Below, piece by piece: positions 1 through 6,261 of a DNA stretch of 6,579 nt (the stretch's first letter is position 1; each line of letters opens with the position of its first letter). This DNA comes from Clostridia bacterium (GTDB taxonomy: Bacteria; Bacillota; Clostridia; Christensenellales; Borkfalkiaceae), in contig JAFTMQ010000060.1 of the NCBI GenBank assembly GCA_017452305.1, positions 1 through 6,579 on the forward strand. The letters run 5' to 3'. The notes under the pieces were generated by a model. The model was not told where the DNA came from and made no database searches. It worked only from the letters and a program-made list of their open reading frames with translations. A program made the position numbers and the translations under genes.

Positions 1-1399
1 GCGCGCTGGTCAAGCCTTCGCCCGTAGGACCTGCAATCGTGAAGGTCGTGTGCCCTTCGCCGCCAAAGCCGATGCCTGCGTACGAGGGTGCGTTCTTGAC
101 GAAGATGGTCGTTTCCACCGCTCTTGCAAAGCGCGTGAGGTGGTCGATATTCTTCGAGTGCATATGCGCCGTGTGGCGATTGCCGTGCTCTGCCTTCACC
201 GCCAAGTCAATCGCTTGGTCGATATTGTCCACGCGGACGATGGGCAGAATGGGCATCATCAACTCTTCTTGTACGAAGGGGTGATTGAAGTCCGTTTCGC
301 AGATGATACAACGAACGTCGGGACCTACGTTGATGCCGATTTTTGCAAGCAACACTGCGGCGTCGCGGCCTACGCAATCACGGCTGATCGTCTTTTTCGT
401 AATGCCCGTTTTCGGGTTCTTTACGTCAACGAGGACGATGTCTGCAAGCTTTGCCGCTTGCTCGCTCGTGATTTTATACGCGCCGTTTTTCTGCATTTCG
501 GAAATGAGCTCGTCCGCGATATTTCTAAACGCGAACACCTCTTTTTCCGCGATACAAGGCAAGTTGTTGTCGAACGAACAGCCGTCGATGATGTCCTTGC
601 CCGCTTTTTTAATATCTGCGGTGTCGTCAACGATTACAGGGGGGTTGCCCGCGCCTGCGCCGATTGCCTTTTTACCGCTGGAAAGCACCGAACGAACAAC
701 ACCGGGGCCGCCCGTGCAAACGAGCAAGCGAATGTTGGGGTGCTTGTACATAATCTGCGCCGTATCCAAGGTAGGCTTTACAACCGACGCTACGAGGACG
801 CGAGGACCGCCTGCCATTGCGCTTGCGCGGTTGACAAGATCGACTGCGTAGTTAGAGGTTGCGATTGCGTTGGGGTGGGGGTTGAATACCACGCCGTTGC
901 CTGCCGCAATCATACCGATACTGTTGCAGATAACTGTTTCCGAAGGGTTGGTGCTGGGAGTGATACTGCCGACTACGCCGAAGGGCGCCATTTCCGTCAA
1001 CGTCAAGCCAAAATCGCCCGTTTTGGCTTGGCTTACAATGTCTGCCGTGCCAGGGGTTTTGTCTGCGACGAGAATGTGTTTCGCCGTCTTGTGCGAAACG
1101 CGGCCCATCTTCGTTTCCGTTACGCCGAGGTTTGCCATGATAGGCGCTTCCTTACGGCAGAGTTCGCGAATGGCGGTGATGACCTTTTCTCTTTCTTCCA
1201 AGGACATCGCGCGGATCGCCTTATAGCCTGCCGTTGCGGCGTCGATCGCGTCGTTCATATCCGCGTAAACGCCGATAAGTCTGCGACCGTTATATTGGGT
1301 GGAATCCCAACCGCTCTTTGCGGTCGTTGCTCCGCCCAAATTCTTTATCACTGCGGCAACCACTTCTTCAATTTGAGCTTCTGTCCAATTGATTGCCAT
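1..1399 (-). CDS. CoA-acylating aldehyde dehydrogenase, EutE/PduP type, microcompartment-targeted (C-terminus cut by window edge)
   Basis: Oxidises a short aldehyde with NAD+ and CoA to acyl-CoA. Translating the minus strand from the ATG at 1397-1399 gives 466 codons before the window ends. EutE and PduP are about 465 residues, but this protein carries extra N-terminal residues, so about 15-25 are probably missing at the C-terminus. The likely catalytic cysteine is Cys282 in DNNLPCIAEKEVF. Other family motifs are GSITPSTNPSET, GAGAGNPPVIVDDTADI, CETDFNHPFVQEE and the late GFGGEGHTTFTIAGPTGEG. Residues 5-22 form an amphipathic helix followed by a linker, as in microcompartment cargo. The start follows AAGGAG at 1408-1413 with an 8-base spacer. 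It is the last gene of the visible series and lies beyond element A. The substrate is either lactaldehyde or propionaldehyde; sequence alone does not decide. The family assignment is secure. Confidence 0.93.
   Translation of the reverse strand, partial: MAINWTEAQIEEVVAAVIKNLGGATTAKSGWDSTQYNGRRLIGVYADMNDAIDAATAGYKAIRAMSLEEREKVITAIRELCRKEAPIMANLGVTETKMGRVSHKTAKHILVADKTPGTADIVSQAKTGDFGLTLTEMAPFGVVGSITPSTNPSETVICNSIGMIAAGNGVVFNPHPNAIATSNYAVDLVNRASAMAGGPRVLVASVVKPTLDTAQIMYKHPNIRLLVCTGGPGVVRSVLSSGKKAIGAGAGNPPVIVDDTADIKKAGKDIIDGCSFDNNLPCIAEKEVFAFRNIADELISEMQKNGAYKITSEQAAKLADIVLVDVKNPKTGITKKTISRDCVGRDAAVLLAKIGINVGPDVRCIICETDFNHPFVQEELMMPILPIVRVDNIDQAIDLAVKAEHGNRHTAHMHSKNIDHLTRFARAVETTIFVKNAPSYAGIGFGGEGHTTFTIAGPTGEGLTSA
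1334..1387 (-). other. Probable N-terminal encapsulation peptide of the aldehyde dehydrogenase
   Basis: Residues 5-22 read WTEAQIEEVVAAVIKNLG. Hydrophobic positions (I10, V13, V14, V17, I18, L21) repeat at helical spacing on one face, and a Gly/Ala/Thr/Ser-rich linker of about ten residues follows before the dehydrogenase fold. PduP-type enzymes housed in microcompartments have such an N-terminal helix, which binds shell proteins; non-compartment homologues usually lack it. The targeting role is inferred from pattern and family. Confidence 0.75.
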
Positions 1400-1447
1400 A
1401 ATTTTTTCTCCTTTTAGTCGAAAAGTGAATTTGGTAATTCGGTTTCT

Positions 1448-1571
1448 ATTTAATGCGAAGATCCGAGCAGTTCAAGGCGTCGCGAGTACCCCGATAGGAG
1501 CGTACTTGTGCGTACGTGACTGAGGGGCACGGAGCAACAACGCTGAAATGCGACGTAGCTACCCATTAAAT
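1448..1571. repeat. Element A: 124-bp intergenic element with inverted ends and a central GTAC hairpin
   Basis: The ends are perfect 8-base inverted repeats, ATTTAATG at 1448-1455 and CATTAAAT at 1564-1571. Inside are CAAGGCGTCGCGAG (1473-1486), a hairpin CGTAC-6 nt-GTACG (1501-1505 with 1512-1516), a possible second stem CGTCGC/GCGACG (1478-1483 with 1550-1555) and CCCC/GGGG (1489-1492 with 1524-1527). The plan and length match element B at 6262-6386. It fills most of the gap between the aldolase and the aldehyde dehydrogenase, and its right end overlaps the last base of the aldolase stop codon. I see no convincing reading frame in it. It could be a small non-autonomous mobile element or a structured RNA between operon genes. 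I do not recognise it as a named family. Confidence 0.7.
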
Positions 1572-2323
1572 TATTTACCGAGTGCCGCCAAAACCTTCTT
1601 CGTAATCGCTTCTACAAGCTCTTTGTTTGCGCAGTTGCAAGTTTCGGGTTCGTCGCCGTAGTCGATACCAGGGTGACGGCCGGGAAGGTTCATCTTCTTT
1701 CTCAAATCCATAAGCTTTTTAAGCTGATCGTTTGCGATTTCGTGTACGGCGCCAAGGTCCATAGCGTGCTTGCAGATAACCGCGTTGAATTCAACCTCTT
1801 CCATAACGAAGAATGCTTTTTGAAGGTTGCAGCCAACCGTCAAAGCACCGTGGTTACGAAGCAAGAATGCGTCGTGGTTTTGGATGTAAGGATCGAGGGA
1901 ATCGGGAATTTCCATCGTGGAAGGAGTACCGTAATCGCAGGTAGGTACGTCGCCGATGGTAAGTACTGCTTCGGGAAGAATGTACTGGTCAAGGTCGATA
2001 TCCGCAACGGTGAACGCCGTAGCAACGGGAGGGTGCGCGTGCACAACAGCCGTAACGTCGGGACGTTCTCTGTACACTCTCATGTGCATCTTGATTTCGG
2101 ACGAAGGGTTAAGCTTGCCTTCAAGCTTCTTGCCGTCTTTATCTACTTTGATGATCATATCAGGGGTAAGGTCGCCCTTGGATACGCCGGTAGGGGTGCA
2201 GTAATATTCGTTTTCGCTGATTTTAACGGAGATGTTACCGTCGTTTGCAGCAACGAAGCCTTTCGCCCAAAGTTTGTGACCAACTTCACAGATTTCTTTC
2301 TTGATTTCAAAAGGTGATTTCAT
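1571..2323 (-). CDS. Class II aldolase, L-fuculose/L-rhamnulose-1-phosphate type, with C-terminal microcompartment peptide
   Basis: Zinc-dependent aldolase of 250 residues that splits a 6-deoxyketohexose 1-phosphate into dihydroxyacetone phosphate and L-lactaldehyde. The zinc site of E. coli FucA (Glu73, His92, His94, His155) maps to Glu76 in PSSEIKMH, His95 and His97 in VVHAHPP, and His158 in LLRNHGAL. The catalytic fold ends near residue 213. A linker with a Cys-Asn-Cys follows, then a C-terminal amphipathic helix. FucA is about 215 residues, so the added tail of about 35 is a real extension. The start is set by AAGGAAAGGA at 2331-2340. ackA ends 29 bases upstream, fitting an operon. With rhaA and rhaB alongside, rhamnulose 1-phosphate is the likely substrate, although the sequence is FucA-like and may serve both sugars. 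Class II fold: near certain; exact sugar: inferred. Confidence 0.93.
   Translation of the reverse strand: MKSPFEIKKEICEVGHKLWAKGFVAANDGNISVKISENEYYCTPTGVSKGDLTPDMIIKVDKDGKKLEGKLNPSSEIKMHMRVYRERPDVTAVVHAHPPVATAFTVADIDLDQYILPEAVLTIGDVPTCDYGTPSTMEIPDSLDPYIQNHDAFLLRNHGALTVGCNLQKAFFVMEEVEFNAVICKHAMDLGAVHEIANDQLKKLMDLRKKMNLPGRHPGIDYGDEPETCNCANKELVEAITKKVLAALGK
1574..1627 (-). other. Probable C-terminal encapsulation peptide of the aldolase
   Basis: The last 18 residues, NKELVEAITKKVLAALGK, form an amphipathic helix with L236, V237, I240, V244, L245 and L248 on one side and Lys/Glu on the other. It is joined to the catalytic domain by a Pro/Gly/Asp-rich linker (about residues 214-231). Class II aldolases of fucose/rhamnose microcompartments are known to carry such extensions. 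Its targeting role is inferred. Confidence 0.75.
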
Positions 2324-2352
2324 AGTTTTTTCCTTTCCTTTATATTATTTTT

Positions 2353-3543
2353 TTATTTTGTCAAATTGAGTGTGTCGAGGGCAATCATATACTCCTCGTT
2401 GGTGGGGATTACCAAGGTTTTTACCTTTGCGCCCTTTGCGGTTACGTCCGCAAATTCCCCTCTCGGGCAGGTTTGGTTGATTTGTGCGTCCACCTCAATG
2501 CCGAGGAAGGACATATCCTTGCAAACCTCTTCGCGCAGGTCTCTATCGTTTTCGCCGATGCCCGCCGTGAACACGATGGCGTCCACGCCGTTCATTTCCG
2601 CGATGTACGAGCCGACAATCTTTTTAATGTTGTGGCAGAGAATTTTCATGGCGAGCTGTGCGCGATAGTTGCCTGCCGCCGCCGCGTCACGGATATCTCT
2701 ACAATCGCTGCCGAAGCCGGAAATACCCGCCAAGCCCGATTGCTTGTTGAGTAGGTTATCCGCTTCCGCCGCCGTCAAGCCCTCTGCCTTTTGCAGGAAG
2801 GTAACGACGGTGGGGTCGATTGCGCCGCTTCTCGTGCCCATAGGTACGCCGTCTTGGGGGGTGAAGCCCATGGACGTATCCACTGCCTTGCCGTTGACCG
2901 TCGCCGTGATGGACGAGCCGTTGCCGAGGTGACAGGTGATAATTTTCGCGTCTTTATTGCCGAGGTATTCCGCCGCCTTTGCCGCAACGTATCTGTGCGA
3001 CGTGCCGTGGAAGCCGTAACGGCGAATTTTGTGTTTTTCGTAAAGCTCGTAAGGGATAGGATAGATATACGCATAATCTTCCATACCCGAATAATACGAG
3101 GTATCGAATACGCCGACGTGGTTTACGGAAGGCATAACCTCTTTGCAAGCCTTTAAGCCGCTGATTGCGGGAGGGCCGTGCAAGGGATTGAGACCGACAA
3201 TGCTTTCAAGATATTCAAGCTCTTGATCGCCAAGAATTGCGGATTTGGTCAGCTTTTCGCCGCCGTGCGCAAATCGGTGACCGACTGCGGAAATCTCGGA
3301 AACGTCGGCAATAACCCCCTTTTCCTTATCCGTGAGCAAGGCGAGCACACATTCGATTGCCGCCTTGTGGTCGGGGAAAGCCACGTTTGCTTTGTAATCG
3401 GGGTTGGACGGACGCTTGTGGGTGATAATGCCGTCAATCCCAATTCTTTCGCAGAGCCCCTTGGCGAGTACTTCGTTCGTCGTCATATCAAAAAGTTGAT
3501 ATTTGAGCGAGGAGCTTCCTGCATTTACAACGAGGATTTTCAT
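2353..3543 (-). CDS. ackA: Acetate kinase (possibly acting on propionate or lactate as well)
   Basis: Interconverts acyl phosphate plus ADP with the acid plus ATP in the cytoplasm. The 396 residues match the usual family length. Visible motifs are VNAGSSSLKYQLFD (Asn7), VGHRFAHGGE (Arg90), VGVFDTS (catalytic Asp147), RRYGFHGTSH (His179), CHLGNGSSITA, MGTRSGAIDP (Arg238), VFTAGIGEND and the C-terminal PTNEEYMIALDT. The stretch after the catalytic Asp reads SYYSGM where most acetate kinases have AFHxTMP. The start follows AAGGAG at 3552-3557 with an 8-base spacer, 36 bases after the upstream hydrolase gene. In microcompartment operons a kinase of this family (PduW in the propanediol system) recovers ATP from acyl phosphate made by PduL. 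That role fits here, as does phosphorylating acetate released by the neighbouring esterase. No encapsulation helix is seen at either end, so it is probably cytosolic. Confidence 0.96.
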   Translation of the reverse strand: MKILVVNAGSSSLKYQLFDMTTNEVLAKGLCERIGIDGIITHKRPSNPDYKANVAFPDHKAAIECVLALLTDKEKGVIADVSEISAVGHRFAHGGEKLTKSAILGDQELEYLESIVGLNPLHGPPAISGLKACKEVMPSVNHVGVFDTSYYSGMEDYAYIYPIPYELYEKHKIRRYGFHGTSHRYVAAKAAEYLGNKDAKIITCHLGNGSSITATVNGKAVDTSMGFTPQDGVPMGTRSGAIDPTVVTFLQKAEGLTAAEADNLLNKQSGLAGISGFGSDCRDIRDAAAAGNYRAQLAMKILCHNIKKIVGSYIAEMNGVDAIVFTAGIGENDRDLREEVCKDMSFLGIEVDAQINQTCPRGEFADVTAKGAKVKTLVIPTNEEYMIALDTLNLTK

Positions 3544-3579
3544 TTTTTATACTCCTTATATATAATAAAGATTTATTTT

Positions 3580-4227
3580 TTAACAGCCTAATATTTTTTC
3601 GGGAATTTCGAAAAGCTCCGCTTCCTTTTGCGAAAGCGCGTTTCGATCAATCCCAAGTTGCGTACATACGCAATCCACTACCCGATTGCCTACCAGCTTA
3701 ATCCCGTCAAGGGTATTAAAGTGGGTCATATCTGACCAGCAGGCAGCGGGCGCGTCTTTCGTGATTTCGTATAAATCGTCAAAAGTTTCGCCAAGCGGTT
3801 GCAGGGTTTCCACCGCAATTTTATTGAATTTTTCAATATCGCTATTGTATCTTTGATATTCACCGCGATACTCTTTTTCCTTGACCGCCGTACTCAACGC
3901 GAAAACGAGTTTTGCCTTCGGGAAAAGAAAGCGCAAACGGTTGTGGATTTTTACGAGCGTTTCTTGATAAACGGCAGGCGAACTAAACGTATCGTCGCCG
4001 CAAATTCTCAAAACGTCCCAAAGTCCTGCGTTCCAATGCACGAGGTCCAGCTCGTCGGGCACGTTTTCCCGCCGCTTCCACTCGTTCACCCAACGTTGCA
4101 CGTATTGCGCCATACCGCCGTTGACTTCTTTTGGGGAATACACTTCCGCGTACCCTTCCAGCATCGCTTTTACGTACCGTTCATAGCCAAGGCGAATAGA
4201 ATCCCCAATTAAAAACACGCTTTTCAT
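3580..4227 (-). CDS. SGNH/GDSL-family hydrolase, probable intracellular esterase or deacetylase
   Basis: A 215-residue SGNH hydrolase. Block I is FLIGDSIRLGY with nucleophile Ser10. A glycine block is at NGGMAQY (Gly37-Gly38). Block III is HWNAGLWD with Asn66. Block V is SDMTHFN with Asp166 and His169. No signal peptide or membrane segment is visible, so it should act in the cytoplasm. Only 2 bases separate its ATG from the rhaA stop, and the upstream Shine-Dalgarno is weak (GAGAAG within the last rhaA codons), so translation is probably coupled to rhaA. That places its function in rhamnose use. Removing acetyl groups from imported rhamnose or pectin-derived oligosaccharides is a reasonable guess, since rhamnogalacturonan acetylesterases belong to this superfamily and ackA follows directly. 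Substrate is unproven; the fold and active-site residues are clear. Confidence 0.88.
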   Translation of the reverse strand: MKSVFLIGDSIRLGYERYVKAMLEGYAEVYSPKEVNGGMAQYVQRWVNEWKRRENVPDELDLVHWNAGLWDVLRICGDDTFSSPAVYQETLVKIHNRLRFLFPKAKLVFALSTAVKEKEYRGEYQRYNSDIEKFNKIAVETLQPLGETFDDLYEITKDAPAACWSDMTHFNTLDGIKLVGNRVVDCVCTQLGIDRNALSQKEAELFEIPEKILGC

Positions 4228-4229
4228 CG

Positions 4230-5474
4230 TTAGCTTCTCTTTGCGATAACTTCCTTTTCAAACTTTTCCACTTCTTCCCACCAATCTTCTTTCAAACCTT
4301 GGCGAGCGAGGTATTCATCCCAAACGTCGGTGAAAGGCAGGTATTTCACTCTTTCGTGCATATAGAACACCTTGGTGAAGTTGCCTTCGTCCTGCAATTT
4401 CTTCATTTCCGCATACGGTTGAAGGATTGCGCTAAGAAGCGCCTTTTGTATGGAACGAACGCCCGTTACCCAAGCGCAAAGACGGTTGATGGACGCGTCG
4501 AAATAGTCAAGCGCGACGATAACCTTTTCGTCTGCGTCGTTGCGGATGATTTCCTTGGAAAGCTCTTTAAGCTCGTCGTCCACTACGATTACGTGGTCGC
4601 TATCCCAACGAACGGGACGGGAAACGTGAAGCTGTACTTTATCATAGAACGCGAGCATGGAAGGGATTTTGTCCGAAACAACTTCCGTGGGGTGATAGTG
4701 GCCCGTGTCAAGCAAGCAGCAGATACCGCGCGTTGCCGCATAATTTTGATAGAATTCATTGCTGCCTACCGTATAGCTTTCTACGCCGATACCGAAGACC
4801 TTGCTTTCTACTGCGGGGATAACCCATTCCTCGTCGTAACCTTCCAAAACCTCGTCCAAGGACTTCTTCAAACGAAGACGGGGACCAAGTCTATCCGCAG
4901 GGATATCCTTCGTGCCGTCGGGAACCCAAAGGTTGATGCAGCAAGGGCTGCCCATTGCCTTACCGATTTCCGCCGCAATCTTCATACAAGCCTTACCGTG
5001 GCGTACCCAGAATTGACGTACTTCTTCGTCGGGGGAGGAAAGGGAAAGCCCATCCTTCATCATGGGATGAGAGAACCAAGTGGGGTTGAAGTCAACGCCC
5101 GTAAGACCGTTTTCTTTCGCCCATTTTACCCAAGGCTCAAAGTGCTTGTATTCGTAAGCGTCTCTATCTACCTTACCCTTGTCTTCGCCAAGGATAGCGT
5201 AGCAAGCGTGTACGTTTACGCGCTTTTTGCCGGGCATAAGCTTGAACGCTCTCGTAAGGTCTGCGAACAATTCTTCGGGGTTTCTTGCTCTGCCGGGATA
5301 GTTACCCGTCGTTTGAATACCGCCCGAAAGGGAATCGCTGCCATCGAAACCGATTACGTCGTCACCCTGCCAGCAGTGTACGCTAACGGAGAGCTTCGCA
5401 AGTCTTTCCATTGCCGCTTCGGTATCTACGCCGTATTGCGCGTAGATTTTTTTTGCTTCTTCGTATCTGGACAT
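4230..5474 (-). CDS. rhaA: L-rhamnose isomerase
   Basis: Converts L-rhamnose to L-rhamnulose in the cytoplasm, the first step of the pathway. The 414 residues match the family. The metal and substrate residues of E. coli RhaA line up with a constant offset of 11: Glu223 and Lys225 in VESKVFGIG, Asp256 and His259 in LLDTGHYHPTE, His283, Asp291 and Asp293 in LHVSRPVRWDSDH, and Asp323 in LDYFDASINR. The N-terminal WQGDDVIGFDG and GGIQTTGNYPG blocks are also typical. The ATG at 5472-5474 follows AAGGAG at 5482-5487 with a 7-base spacer. The gene is preceded by a 91-bp gap after the broken hydrolase and followed 2 bases later by the intact one. Nothing in the active site looks missing. Confidence 0.98.
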   Translation of the reverse strand: MSRYEEAKKIYAQYGVDTEAAMERLAKLSVSVHCWQGDDVIGFDGSDSLSGGIQTTGNYPGRARNPEELFADLTRAFKLMPGKKRVNVHACYAILGEDKGKVDRDAYEYKHFEPWVKWAKENGLTGVDFNPTWFSHPMMKDGLSLSSPDEEVRQFWVRHGKACMKIAAEIGKAMGSPCCINLWVPDGTKDIPADRLGPRLRLKKSLDEVLEGYDEEWVIPAVESKVFGIGVESYTVGSNEFYQNYAATRGICCLLDTGHYHPTEVVSDKIPSMLAFYDKVQLHVSRPVRWDSDHVIVVDDELKELSKEIIRNDADEKVIVALDYFDASINRLCAWVTGVRSIQKALLSAILQPYAEMKKLQDEGNFTKVFYMHERVKYLPFTDVWDEYLARQGLKEDWWEEVEKFEKEVIAKRS

Positions 5475-5543
5475 AAAATTTCTCCTTATACTTTTATATC
5501 ATTTTTTTATGTTTGTTTTTCGTTTGAAGGGTTGTTTCCGCTT

Positions 5544-5560
5544 TTACGCCACAGGCGTAA
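5544..5560. other. Short hairpin between the broken hydrolase and rhaA
   Basis: A perfect 7-base inverted repeat TTACGCC-ACA-GGCGTAA lies just after the end of the disrupted hydrolase reading frame (5566) and about 70 bases before the rhaA start. On the minus strand it is followed by AAGCGGAAAC rather than a T-run, so it is not a standard intrinsic terminator. On the plus strand ATTATTTTT follows only after CGGA. It may pause or protect the transcript, or be chance. The rest of the 5475-5565 gap is A/T-rich on the minus strand, and I found no convincing promoter in it. Confidence 0.4.
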
Positions 5561-5565
5561 CGGAA

Positions 5566-6201
5566 TTATTTTTCAATTTCGCCGAGCGCTTTCAACCACT
5601 CGTTTGCGATAAGCTTCGCGCCCGTTTGCGCGGGGTGCACGCCGTCGCTAAGCAGGTCGGTTACCCCCTCGTTTTCCGCCGCCGTAAGCTTGTCTTGCAG
5701 AGGCAAATAATAAAGCCCATATTCGTCCGCAAGCTTTTTGGCTACCGCCGCGTAAGCATATACAGCCGTGAATTTTTGCCACTTAGCTTAGTCGCAAGCC
5801 GTCGCCGCGCCCTTTAAAATGAACGGCTCCATGATAAGGATTTTCACGTTAGGCAATTTCGCCTTGGTGTCCTCAATGAGCATACGATATACCTTTTCAA
5901 AGCGGTCAAGCTCGACGCCGTTTTTACCTTCGATTTCGTGCCAAACGTCGTTGACGCCGATAAGAATACTAATAAGGTCGGGGTTGTGGTTCCAACAATC
6001 CACCTTAATACGCGCATACAAATCGACGACGCGGTTTCCGCTAATGCCGCGGTTTACCAAGTCCTCGAACGTATAGCCGTTTGCCAACAAGCTTTCGACG
6101 ACGTATTTCACGTAGCCGGAGCCGTAGTCGTCAAGCCTAAGCTCTGTTTCTCTATCTCTACCTGCGTCCGTAATGGAATCGCCATAAAAAAGAATTTTCA
6201 T
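5566..6201 (-). pseudogene. SGNH/GDSL hydrolase interrupted by one in-frame TAA
   Basis: The gene opens with MKILFYGDSITDAGRD (Ser9), then NRGISGNRV (glycine block) and LIGVNDVWHE (Asn84), a clear GDSL-type esterase. After EPFILKGAATACD (137 residues) an in-frame TAA at 5788-5790 stops it. The same frame then continues without a shift for 73 codons, AKWQKFTAVYAYAAVAKKL through SDGVHPAQTGAKLIANEW to a second TAA at 5566-5568. SDGVHP carries the catalytic Asp and His (positions 186 and 189, counting the stop as 138), so the 137-residue product lacks half of its active site. Read through, the length of about 211 is normal. One base change (for example from GAA, CAA or AAA) or a sequencing error explains it. 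No signal peptide. The start has a modest AAGGG at 6210-6214. It sits between rhaB and rhaA. Confidence 0.85.
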
Positions 6202-6228
6202 ACTTATCGCCCTTATATTAAAGTTGAG

Positions 6229-6258
6229 ATTTTAATTTTTTTGTTTGCCCCATTCCAA
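6229..6258 (-). promoter_or_regulatory. Possible sigma-70-type promoter before the broken SGNH hydrolase
   Basis: On the minus strand, TTGGAA (6253-6258; 4 of 6 to TTGACA) and TAAAAT (6229-6234; 5 of 6 to TATAAT) are separated by 18 bases. The expected start point lies just ahead of the AAGGG ribosome binding site at 6210-6214. The region is very A/T-rich, so a chance match is possible. If real, it would let the hydrolase-rhaA-ackA stretch be transcribed apart from rhaB. Confidence 0.3.
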
Positions 6259-6261
6259 CCG

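Noticed and set aside
50..1417. Long plus-strand open frame (455 codons)
   Set aside because: It lies opposite the aldehyde dehydrogenase, has a Cys/Arg/Val-rich composition with no recognisable motif, and the minus frame has an unmistakable family match and a good ribosome binding site.
1448..1571. Element A as an intrinsic terminator
   Set aside because: The stems are short or far apart and no T-run follows the central hairpin, while the downstream gene belongs to the same pathway.
1673..2317. Plus-strand open frame of 214 codons
   Set aside because: Antisense shadow of the aldolase; translation looks like low-information mirrored codons.
2339..2364. Perfect TTGACA on the minus strand with TATAAA before the aldolase
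   Set aside because: The gap between the boxes is only 14 bases, and TTGACA is the Leu-Thr codons at the end of ackA, so it is unlikely to be a promoter.
4299..5612. Long plus-strand open frame (437 codons)
   Set aside because: It is the antisense of rhaA plus the tail of the broken hydrolase. No family motif is visible and the minus strand is clearly coding.
5788..6201. The 137-residue hydrolase as a complete small gene
   Set aside because: It lacks the Asp-His half of the SGNH active site, and the missing half follows in the same frame, so it is a broken gene rather than a short family member.
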